Source: Flavobacteriia bacterium
GTDB taxonomy: Bacteria; Bacteroidota; Bacteroidia; Flavobacteriales_D; Crocinitomicaceae
Reading direction: 5' to 3'
DNA: 48,329 bases
Assembly (NCBI GenBank): GCA_009924735.1
Contig: RFQZ01000020.1
Span: forward strand, 1 to 48,329
Translations under genes and position numbers: made by a program
The notes under the pieces: generated by a model
What the model saw: the letters and a program-made list of their open reading frames with translations, nothing else
Told to the model about the DNA's origin: nothing
Databases searched by the model: none
Shown here: positions 41,582-48,329 of the stretch, piece after piece
How positions within the stretch are numbered: the stretch's first letter is position 1
Layout: each line of letters starts with the position of its first letter

Positions 41582-42743
41582 AGAGGATGAGGCCTTTTAA
41601 ATACTCACCTTCTGGGTGAAATGCGTTTATGGGATGATCGGCGGGTTGGTGAAGTTGGTGCAAAATTCGAACATTGCGTTTCGCTTCAATGGCGGCTGAA
41701 ATGACTGTATTCGTAAACAATACCTTGTCGATCACCTGGGAACACGAAAAAGTCATCAGCATCCCACCGCTTTTAATTTGACGTATGGCATGTGCATTCA
41801 AGCGTTTATAGCCTTGAATCGCTTGGTGTTTTTTGTCCCTGTGTTTTGCAAAAGCAGGTGGGTCCAAAACAATGATGTCATAATCGATCGGAAGTTCTTT
41901 CATATAGTCCATCGCATCGGCAAGGATGGCGTGGTGCTCCCCTTCAAATTGATTCAATGCAATGTTTTCCTCTGTAAGGGCAATCGCTTTCTTGGAACTG
42001 TCCAACGAGCTTACAACGGTAGCCCCTTGCACCAAAGCTTGCAGACTAAATCCTCCTGAATAGCAAAAGGTATTCAATACTTTTTTTCCTTGTGAAAGCA
42101 ATCCTAAAAGGCGTCTGTTTTCTCGCTGGTCAATGAAAAACCCTGTCTTTTGACCATTTACCCAATCGATGGCGTATGTAATTCCATTTTCTTTTGCGTA
42201 ATGTGGCACCGTGCAGTCCCCGAAAACATAGCCGTCTTGCTCGTCTTTACGCTTGGGAAGTGTCTCCGATGATTTGTTGTAAACGGCAATCAAATCGGAT
42301 GTAAGAACTTGTTGCAATGCAAGAGAAATCGCTTCAAGGTGTTGGGTCATTCCAATTGAATGGCATTGAATGACAGCGACTTTTGCATAATAATCAATCA
42401 CAAGTCCAGGTAAATTATCACCTTCACCATGACAAAGTCGACAGATTTCATTGCTGTCCGTGAAAAGGCCCAGTTTTCTCCTTAGTTGTACAGCATTTTC
42501 AATTTTCTTCAACCAAAATTCTGAGTCAATGACACATGGTTCAAAAGAAAGTACGCGAACGGCAATCGATGCGTGCTGGTAATGCCCAACGGCTAAGAAC
42601 GCTTTCTTTGCATCCGTAACCGTTACCAATTCTCCATCGGTTAACGCACTACAATCCGTTGAAATGGCCCCTGAAAAAATCCAAGGATGCTGACGCTCAA
42701 TGGAAAATTCTTTTCCTTTCTTTAATTGGATTTCAGGATACAT
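41571..42743 (-). CDS. RlmI-like class I rRNA (cytosine-C5) methyltransferase
   Basis: 390 residues from the ATG at 42743. N-terminal PUA domain (KGKEFSIERQHPWIFSGAI, 8-26) and a SAM Rossmann domain with GFFIDQRENRRLLGLL, VLNTFCYSGGFSLQALVQGA, ILADAMDYMKELP, DIIVLDPPAFAKHRDKK and the Cys motif TFSCSQV. This is the RlmI/COG1092 layout, modifying 23S rRNA cytosine. The precise target is inferred. It leads the unit that includes the MATE and fmt genes, with 11 bases overlap to the first. Confidence 0.9.
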   Translation of the reverse strand: MYPEIQLKKGKEFSIERQHPWIFSGAISTDCSALTDGELVTVTDAKKAFLAVGHYQHASIAVRVLSFEPCVIDSEFWLKKIENAVQLRRKLGLFTDSNEICRLCHGEGDNLPGLVIDYYAKVAVIQCHSIGMTQHLEAISLALQQVLTSDLIAVYNKSSETLPKRKDEQDGYVFGDCTVPHYAKENGITYAIDWVNGQKTGFFIDQRENRRLLGLLSQGKKVLNTFCYSGGFSLQALVQGATVVSSLDSSKKAIALTEENIALNQFEGEHHAILADAMDYMKELPIDYDIIVLDPPAFAKHRDKKHQAIQGYKRLNAHAIRQIKSGGMLMTFSCSQVIDKVLFTNTVISAAIEAKRNVRILHQLHQPADHPINAFHPEGEYLKGLILYVE

Positions 42744-42833
42744 GGTGACAAAGTTAGCCAATTAATACAAACCTGATTTTTAAGTATAGACGAAGTGTTG
42801 TGTAAAATGAATAACTTTGGAAAAAATGCAATA

Positions 42834-43094
42834 ATGGCGAATAAAAGAATCCTTAAAAAGGAAATTAATGTGATGGTTTTTGATGTGATTGACGAGTGTC
42901 TGTATATTCAAGAAATCAATGAAGATAAATTCGAGGCAACAGAGGCCGTAATCGAAGAAGCCATTTCATTTTACAACGCGTCTTTGGAAGCCATGAATAA
43001 AGGAAAAGCCAAAGCTGATTTTCGCAACATTGTGGCAAGCGTAGAGGAGAAATCTATTTATTTCACAGATAAACTCAATACACTGAACGCATAA
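42834..43094 (+). CDS. Small conserved hypothetical protein
   Basis: 86 residues from the ATG at 42834 (MANKRILKKEINVMVFDVID). The frame opens earlier, at 42795, but TAACTTTG at 42812-42819, a -7-like element, lies inside that extension, so the inner start is better. It is a helical acidic protein (EINEDKFEATEAVIEEAISF, YNASLEAMNKGKAKADF) with no motif I can name. It lies divergent from the rRNA methyltransferase and 95 bases before the acyl-CoA ligase. Confidence 0.68.
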   Translation: MANKRILKKEINVMVFDVIDECLYIQEINEDKFEATEAVIEEAISFYNASLEAMNKGKAKADFRNIVASVEEKSIYFTDKLNTLNA

Positions 43095-43189
43095 GGTTCA
43101 AGTGCATAGTTTTCAGGTGTTTACCACGTGTTCGTTGGAAGCCAAATTACTTCGCCTATTAATTTTGTTATCTTAGCGTAAATTAATTT

Positions 43190-44953
43190 ATGGCTATACC
43201 TACAAGATTATTCGACCTTCCTTCTCATCAACTTAAGAATTTTCCTCGTACGGATCTCTTTAATACAAAGCACGAAGGTAAGTGGACCTCAATGAGTACA
43301 CACGCTTTCATGGCAAAATGTACCCAATACGCAAGGGGTTTGATACAGTATGGAATTAAACCGGGAGATTTTATCGCCGTTGCTTCCGCAAATAGAGTGG
43401 AATGGAACATCCTAGACATCGCAGTGCAACAAATAGGTGCCGTTTTGGTGCCCTTGTATCCCAACATTTCTTCAAAAGATTATGCCTACATCCTAAATGA
43501 TTGTGGCGCTGTTCTGATGTTCGTTGGAAATGAAGAGATAGCCTTAAAAATCAATGAAATTCGCGACAACGCATCCAAACTTAAAGAGGTTTTTGCATTC
43601 GATACAATCGCAGGAACCACACATTGGACGAATCTATTACTGGCGTATGAGTCCATTCCAGAGTCCGAAGTGAACGACCGTATGCAACAGGTCAAGGAAG
43701 ATGATTTAGCTACCATTATTTATACATCCGGTACTACGGGAAATCCAAAAGGGGTAATGTTGTCCCATAAAAACATCCTGTCCAATGTTTTGGCTTGTGT
43801 GGAACCGATTCCTGCCGACAACCAGTCAAGGGTGTTGACTTTTCTTCCCATCTGTCACATCTATGAGCGCATGCTACACTACCTCTACATGTACATCGGA
43901 TGCGCCATCTATTTTGCCGAATCAATGGATACCATTGGGGAAAATATTAAAGAAGTTAAACCCCATGTTTTTTCTGCCGTGCCTCGCCTAATTGAAAAGG
44001 TGTTTGATAAAATCATGTCGAAAGGGGAAGAGCTGAAAGGCATTAAAAAAGTACTGTTCTATTGGGCTGTTAATTTGGCTGAAAAGTATAATGATGTGCA
44101 CAATTCAGCTTGGTACCGTTGTCGTTTAAGCGTCGCTCGAAAACTGATTTTTAAGAAATGGCAAGAAGCCCTTGGGGGAAATGTTAATGCAATCGCCTCC
44201 GGAAGCGCGGCCCTACAACCACGTTTGGCTAGGATATTTTTAGCTGCGGGAATCCCGATTCTTGAAGGCTATGGAATGAGTGAAACCTCTCCAGTCATAT
44301 CAGTGAATTGCCATTCGAAAGGAATTCGTGTAGGTACCGTTGGTGCGTTGATTGAAGGCGTCGAGGTGAAATTCGAAGCCGATGGAGAGATTTTGGTAAA
44401 AGGTCCCAATGTAATGCTGGGCTATTTTAACAATCCTGAAGCTACGAATGAAGTTTTTACCGAAGACGGTTGGTTGAAAACAGGTGACATCGGAACTTTT
44501 CAAGATGAAGTATTTCTTAAAATTACCGATCGAAAGAAAGAGATTTTCAAAACTTCTGGCGGAAAATACATCGTCCCTCAGTACATCGAAAATACCATGA
44601 AAGAATCTCGTTTCGTTGCACAAATCATGGTGGTAGGAGAGAACCAGAAATTTCCAGCAGCCTTTATTGTACCGAATTTTTCATTTGTGAAGGAATGGGC
44701 CGAGCGCCACGACATGGATTTCACAGGAATGAAGAATGAAGAAATTGTCGAAAATCCAAAGGTAATTGCGCGAATCGAAAAAGAAGTAGCTGAAATGAAC
44801 GGACAGCTTGGGTCTTGGGAACAACTGAAAAAAATTAAGTTGATTTCACAAGAATTTACCATAGATGGAGAAGAGCTCACGCCTACCTTGAAACTGCGTC
44901 GTAAGAACATCTTGGCAAAATACAACCAAGCCTTTCAAAACTTGTATCAATAA
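43190..44953 (+). CDS. Long-chain fatty acid--CoA ligase (AMP-forming)
   Basis: 587 residues. ATP-binding P-loop IIYTSGTTGNPKGVMLSH (about 177-194), EGYGMSETSP, the substrate gate GWLKTGDIG, and the C-terminal hinge DRKKEIFKTSGGKYIVP. It matches the FadD15/ACSL-type long-chain acyl-CoA synthetases rather than the shorter CaiC group. It activates fatty acids for beta-oxidation or lipid synthesis at the cytoplasmic membrane. A perfect terminator follows. Confidence 0.94.
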   Translation: MAIPTRLFDLPSHQLKNFPRTDLFNTKHEGKWTSMSTHAFMAKCTQYARGLIQYGIKPGDFIAVASANRVEWNILDIAVQQIGAVLVPLYPNISSKDYAYILNDCGAVLMFVGNEEIALKINEIRDNASKLKEVFAFDTIAGTTHWTNLLLAYESIPESEVNDRMQQVKEDDLATIIYTSGTTGNPKGVMLSHKNILSNVLACVEPIPADNQSRVLTFLPICHIYERMLHYLYMYIGCAIYFAESMDTIGENIKEVKPHVFSAVPRLIEKVFDKIMSKGEELKGIKKVLFYWAVNLAEKYNDVHNSAWYRCRLSVARKLIFKKWQEALGGNVNAIASGSAALQPRLARIFLAAGIPILEGYGMSETSPVISVNCHSKGIRVGTVGALIEGVEVKFEADGEILVKGPNVMLGYFNNPEATNEVFTEDGWLKTGDIGTFQDEVFLKITDRKKEIFKTSGGKYIVPQYIENTMKESRFVAQIMVVGENQKFPAAFIVPNFSFVKEWAERHDMDFTGMKNEEIVENPKVIARIEKEVAEMNGQLGSWEQLKKIKLISQEFTIDGEELTPTLKLRRKNILAKYNQAFQNLYQ

Positions 44954-44958
44954 AAAAA

Positions 44959-44980
44959 AAAGGCCTCGTGAGAGGCCTTT
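44959..44980. terminator. Bidirectional intrinsic terminator
   Basis: AAAGGCCTC (44959-44967) and GAGGCCTTT (44972-44980), a perfect 9-bp stem with a GTGA loop. It is flanked by A-run on the left and T on the right. It separates the convergent acyl-CoA ligase and small Cys-pair peptide genes. Confidence 0.92.
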
Positions 44981-44983
44981 TGA

Positions 44984-45190
44984 TTAATGTTTGTCGGTTG
45001 TAGTGGTTTTTTTATCACCAGCTGAACAACATTTGCTCGGTTGTGCAGAGCAACAAGCTTTTTTCTTCTTTTTCTTTTTCTTGTCGTCGTCGCGAAGTTC
45101 CATTTTTACTTCAGTAGTTGAAGCATATACTTTAGCAGCCATTGAACCCATAAAGGTTAATAAGGCGATAGACATAAATAAATTTTTCAT
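44984..45190 (-). CDS. Small secreted Lys-tract, Cys-pair peptide
   Basis: 68 residues. Signal peptide at 1-23 (MKNLFMSIALLTFMGSMAAKVYA). The mature peptide is about 45 residues: an acidic patch (LRDDD), eight lysines in a row (37-44), two Cys-Cys pairs (ACCSAQPSKCCSAGD, at 46-47 and 54-55) and a Thr/Lys tail ending in His. The twin CC motif suggests metal binding or disulphides; the Lys run suggests binding to acidic surfaces or nucleic acid. Both are inference. Reading frame and start are well supported by the signal peptide and terminator. No family name is known to me. Confidence 0.7.
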   Translation of the reverse strand: MKNLFMSIALLTFMGSMAAKVYASTTEVKMELRDDDKKKKKKKKACCSAQPSKCCSAGDKKTTTTDKH

Positions 45191-45217
45191 GGTATTTTTT
45201 TTTAAAAGTAGTGAATT

Positions 45218-45871
45218 TTATAGTTTTCCAAGTACATTCAGTTTGTTTTTAACAAGATCCCCAATTTTTATATCCAACTTCGCTTCCAGCGGTAAAAATA
45301 CATCTACCCTTGAACCAAATTTGATGAAGCCAAATTCTTGCCCTTGCTTTAAATCATCACCCACCTTCGGATAAAAACAAATTCTTCTTGCCACGGCTCC
45401 TGCAATTTGACGAATCAAAACTTTTTCTCCGTTTTTTGTCTCTATTACCAAGGTGGTTCGCTCATTGTCAGTAGAACTTTTGGGATTCCAAGCGACCAAA
45501 TGTTTGCCCGGGTGGTACTGTGTGTAAAGTACTTTTCCTTCAACAGGTACATAATTCGCATGGACATTCAGTGGCGACATAAAAATGGAAATTTGCGTGC
45601 ACTTCGTTTGAAGGTATTCAGTTTCAAAGACTTCTTCAATGACAACTATTTCCCCATCTGCTGGACAGACAATGTCATCCGCCTCATAAGATTTGTGGCG
45701 TTTGGGAATCCTAAAAAACTGAGTAATAAAAAACAAGAAACACAACAAAACAAGCGCTCCAATGGCCATGAGCCAATATGGAAAACCACTTATGCCTAAC
45801 AGATAGCCCAATCCGCCCGTTAATAAAAGCGCGATTGCTATTGTATTTCTACCTTCCTTGTGAATTTTCAT
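45218..45871 (-). CDS. psd: Phosphatidylserine decarboxylase, short (archaeal-type) form
   Basis: 217 residues. Two N-terminal membrane helices (IAIALLLTGGLGYLLGISGF and LMAIGALVLLCFLFFITQFF), then the catalytic domain with ADGEIVVIEEV, FMSPLNVHANYVPVEG and the self-cleavage site near FIKFGSRVDVFLP, where the Ser becomes pyruvoyl. It makes phosphatidylethanolamine from phosphatidylserine in the inner membrane. It lies nine bases after cdsA, which feeds the same pathway with CDP-diacylglycerol. Confidence 0.93.
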   Translation of the reverse strand: MKIHKEGRNTIAIALLLTGGLGYLLGISGFPYWLMAIGALVLLCFLFFITQFFRIPKRHKSYEADDIVCPADGEIVVIEEVFETEYLQTKCTQISIFMSPLNVHANYVPVEGKVLYTQYHPGKHLVAWNPKSSTDNERTTLVIETKNGEKVLIRQIAGAVARRICFYPKVGDDLKQGQEFGFIKFGSRVDVFLPLEAKLDIKIGDLVKNKLNVLGKL

Positions 45872-45880
45872 CGGTCAAAT

Positions 45881-46696
45881 TTACCAATAATAATAAAGCA
45901 TATGCCAGCAATAGAAGAAGGGTATGGTAAACAGGGCAGCATCAAAACGATCCAAAACCCCGCCGTGACCCGGTAACAATTTCCCGCTGTCTTTTAGCGC
46001 CAAACTTCTTTTGAATAAGGATTCTAACAAATCTCCAAATATGGCACATGGGGCAATGATACATGCTGCAATGAGCCAAAAGAATGTTTGTCCTTGGTTC
46101 ACATAGGTCCCAATAAAATACCCCACCAAAACAGTGAATACAATGCCCCCAATGCTGCCTTCCCAGGTTTTTTTCGGAGAAATTCTTTCAAAAAGCTTGT
46201 GCTTGCCAAAGAACCTTCCAATGAAATAGGCCATGGTGTCATTGGTCCAAATTAACAAAATCATCCCGGCCACACTTGGTAAGTATTGATTGTTTCTAAG
46301 GTTTAAATCAATGGTCAAATAAAAAGGGATGACAATGTAAATGATGCCAAATACAAGCACAGATATGTTAATCAAAGGTTGGGCTTCTCGTTTCCATAAC
46401 TCCGTTAAAACCAATAAGAAAAACATCGGGAAAATTACGGTGATAGATATAACGGGCAAGAACTTCATGCTGATTCCCACCAATAAGGTGTATATAAAAA
46501 TCCCTATGAAAATACCCAATTCTTTGCTGACTTTAACGACCGAATGGCTGTCAAACATTTTGTAGAATTCCCATAAGCCGACAATCATGAAAAAACTGAA
46601 GGTAAGGCCTTGCGCAAGTGGACTGTAGAGTGTGGATCCTAACACAAACAACCCGAAAACCAATGCTGTAATTGTCCTTTGTTGTAGGTTGGTCAT
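45881..46696 (-). CDS. cdsA: Phosphatidate cytidylyltransferase
   Basis: 271 residues from the ATG at 46696; frames to 46720 and 46744 are possible but add a basic leader with no conservation I can judge. About eight membrane helices. The C-terminal CdsA signature is complete (KR-x4-KDSGKLLPGHGG-x-LDR), with WTNDTMAYFIGRFFGKHKL and ISPKKTWEGSIGG before it. It makes CDP-diacylglycerol from phosphatidate and CTP. Order ftsH-cdsA-psd is common in Bacteroidota. Confidence 0.94.
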   Translation of the reverse strand: MTNLQQRTITALVFGLFVLGSTLYSPLAQGLTFSFFMIVGLWEFYKMFDSHSVVKVSKELGIFIGIFIYTLLVGISMKFLPVISITVIFPMFFLLVLTELWKREAQPLINISVLVFGIIYIVIPFYLTIDLNLRNNQYLPSVAGMILLIWTNDTMAYFIGRFFGKHKLFERISPKKTWEGSIGGIVFTVLVGYFIGTYVNQGQTFFWLIAACIIAPCAIFGDLLESLFKRSLALKDSGKLLPGHGGVLDRFDAALFTIPFFYCWHMLYYYW

Positions 46697-46808
46697 CCTT
46701 TTTTTTACGAAGTTACGCATAAAAACAGGTGTGTGTTTAATCAACCTTATTAAGTTTCTTGCGCCTTAACAGGAAATTATTTTGAAATTAATCTTGAATA
46801 AATCGAAC

Positions 46809-48329
46809 CTAATCTTTATTGGAATCTGGCCCTGTTTCCTCCTCCGATTTCTTTGCTTCCTCAGGTTGCGTCGCTTCAGGGGTTTCTTCAACGCTGTTTT
46901 TTTGCGCCTCGTTTTCCACTGTCTCTACTACCGGTCTTACCGAATCATTGTGTAAATCGATAAGTGGATCCCATGGTCGTTTTCCGAAAATAGATTCTAA
47001 ATCTTCCTTGAAAATCACTTCCTCTGTAAGCAGTTTTTCTGCCAGAGAAATCAAATGGTCTTTATTTTCAGTAAGCAAAACCAATGCTCTTTGGTATTGC
47101 GTTTCTATCAAATTTGAAACTTCTTGATCGATGATTTTTGCCGTTTCCTCTGAATAAGGTTTGGTAAAGGTATCTCGTCCCTGTGAATCGTAAAAAGAAA
47201 TGTTTCCTATTTTTTTATTCAAGCCATAAATGGTGACCATGGCGTAGGCTTGCTTGGTGACTTTTTCTAAATCACTCAATGCGCCCGTGCTGATTTTACC
47301 AAACATAAGCTCTTCCGAAGCCCTTCCGCCAAGCGCAGAACACATTTGATCCAACAATTGCTCAGTGGTGGTTATGCTGCGTTCTTCAGGTAGGTACCAT
47401 GCCGCCCCCAAAGATTGTCCGCGAGGTACGATGGTAACTTTTACCAAAGGAGAAGCATGTTCCAACATCCAAGAAATGGTTGCGTGACCTGCTTCGTGAA
47501 AGGCAATGGTTTTCTTTTCCTCAACCGTAATGATTTTGTTTTTCTTTTCTAAACCCCCAACAATTCGGTCAACGGCATCTAGGAAGTCTTGTTTACCAAC
47601 TTTCTTTTTATCCTTTCTGGCCGCAGTCAAGGCTGCCTCGTTACATAAATTCGCGATGTCAGCCCCAGAAAAACCAGGTGTCTGTCTTGCTAAAAAGTCG
47701 ATGTCAATATCCTTTTCAAGTTTTAAAGGCTTTAAATGAACCTGGAAAATCTCCTTGCGTTCATTAATGTCAGGCATGTCGACATAAATTTGACGGTCAA
47801 AACGACCTGCCCGTAACAAGGCACTGTCCAAAACATCCGCTCTGTTTGTTGCTGCAATGATTATAACGCCGCTGTTTGTCCCAAAACCATCCATTTCAGT
47901 TAAGAGTTGGTTGAGGGTGTTTTCGCGTTCGTCGTTTGAGTTGAAACCATTGTTTTTACCGCGCGCTCGACCTATCGCATCAATTTCATCAATAAAGATA
48001 ATGGCCGGTGCTTTTTCTTTGGCTTGCTTAAAAAGGTCGCGTACCCTGGAAGCACCTACGCCCACAAACATTTCGACGAAATCCGAACCTGACAAAGAAA
48101 AGAAAGGAACTTTTGCTTCTCCTGCAACTGCTTTTGCAAGCAAGGTTTTTCCAGTTCCCGGAGGCCCTACCAACAAAGCACCTTTAGGGATTTTTGCGCC
48201 GATGTCCGTGTATTTTTTCGGGTGTTTAAGGAATTCAACAATTTCAACGATTTCTTCCTTAGCGCCTTGCAATCCTGCCACATCTTTAAAAGTAATGTTG
48301 GTCGATTTACCTTTGTCGTACAATTGTGC
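46809..48329 (-). CDS. ftsH: ATP-dependent zinc metalloprotease FtsH, 5'-truncated by window edge
   Basis: At least 506 residues, running off the right edge of the window; the frame stays open to the last base, so the N-terminal membrane part is missing. AAA+ domain: Walker [14 protein letters not shown], Walker [12 protein letters not shown] and SRH with RAGRFDRQI. The protease domain has the zinc motif HEAGH (about 276-280 of the visible part) and the third ligand Asp in [15 protein letters not shown]. The C-terminal tail (last 60 residues) is acidic and low in complexity. It degrades misfolded and short-lived membrane proteins. Confidence 0.97.
   Translation of the reverse strand, partial: AQLYDKGKSTNITFKDVAGLQGAKEEIVEIVEFLKHPKKYTDIGAKIPKGALLVGPPGTGKTLLAKAVAGEAKVPFFSLSGSDFVEMFVGVGASRVRDLFKQAKEKAPAIIFIDEIDAIGRARGKNNGFNSNDERENTLNQLLTEMDGFGTNSGVIIIAATNRADVLDSALLRAGRFDRQIYVDMPDINERKEIFQVHLKPLKLEKDIDIDFLARQTPGFSGADIANLCNEAALTAARKDKKKVGKQDFLDAVDRIVGGLEKKNKIITVEEKKTIAFHEAGHATISWMLEHASPLVKVTIVPRGQSLGAAWYLPEERSITTTEQLLDQMCSALGGRASEELMFGKISTGALSDLEKVTKQAYAMVTIYGLNKKIGNISFYDSQGRDTFTKPYSEETAKIIDQEVSNLIETQYQRALVLLTENKDHLISLAEKLLTEEVIFKEDLESIFGKRPWDPLIDLHNDSVRPVVETVENEAQKNSVEETPEATQPEEAKKSEEETGPDSNKD

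Noticed and set aside
42795-42833. Longer start for the small gene at 42834
   Set aside because: A -7-like TAACTTTG lies within the extension and family-like sequence starts at MANKRIL.
45060-45110. Poly-T/CTT simple repeat on the plus strand
   Set aside because: It is the antisense of the Lys8 codons in the small secreted peptide, not a separate element.
1-48329. tRNA, rRNA, CRISPR arrays, riboswitches, IS elements or prophage genes
   Set aside because: Looked for by eye in all gaps on both strands; no cloverleaf, repeat-spacer pattern or transposase/integrase sequence was recognised. A covariance-model search would be decisive.

Overview
The window is a chromosomal segment of a Bacteroidota bacterium, most likely order Flavobacteriales. 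I infer this from four proteins with type IX secretion (T9SS) C-terminal sorting domains, a bTHX-type ribosomal protein, -7 elements close to the Bacteroidota TAnnTTTG pattern, and a psd-cdsA-ftsH cluster of the usual Bacteroidota kind. A Crocinitomicaceae/Fluviicola-like host is a guess. No rRNA, tRNA, CRISPR array, insertion sequence or prophage was seen.

Layout. 1-752: 3' part of an unrecognised gene. 961-6050 (minus): six tightly packed genes, a photolyase/cryptochrome operon (TIGR03643 protein, antenna-less FAD-domain photolyase with an extra C-terminal domain, flavin reductase, second photolyase/cryptochrome, a 48-residue DUF2256 protein absent from long-ORF calls, and a COG3046 FeS-type photolyase lacking its cluster cysteines). 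Four junctions overlap and the fifth has no spacer. 6175-6675: MNT antitoxin beside a deleted and frameshifted HEPN toxin remnant. 6994-19433: envelope and secreted proteins (lipoproteins, M43 protease, beta-barrel candidate, transglutaminase-like protein, FISUMP protein, multicopper oxidase with a coupled thioredoxin-fold protein, two further T9SS cargo proteins), a small XRE regulator and heme A synthase. 19467-20806: tcdA and a short TatD hydrolase. 20896-24486: two POT peptide transporters in tandem.

24812-27503 is visibly A+T-rich and accessory in character: an orphan type I restriction R-subunit N-terminal domain protein, a DUF4468 protein and a PLD-family nuclease with an eroded zinc ribbon. 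27606-29988: a lipoprotein, a methyltransferase, an unknown protein and a cyclophilin.

30008-42743 is almost entirely minus-strand core metabolism: serC-serA (serine synthesis), bTHX, TrmH methyltransferase, corA, an feoA-feoB-FeoB-associated iron uptake set, lysC, gpsA, fmt, a MATE exporter and an RlmI-like rRNA methyltransferase. 42834-44953 (plus): a small conserved protein and a long-chain acyl-CoA ligase. 44984-48329 (minus): a tiny Lys8/Cys-pair secreted peptide, psd, cdsA and the 5'-truncated ftsH.

The strongest candidate for something unusual is the photolyase operon. Its three photolyase-fold proteins each depart from the textbook enzyme in a different way: one has its domains in the opposite order, one has lost the usual flavin-proximal Asn and Trp residues, and one has lost the Fe-S ligands. 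They are co-translated with a flavin reductase and two small proteins of unknown function.
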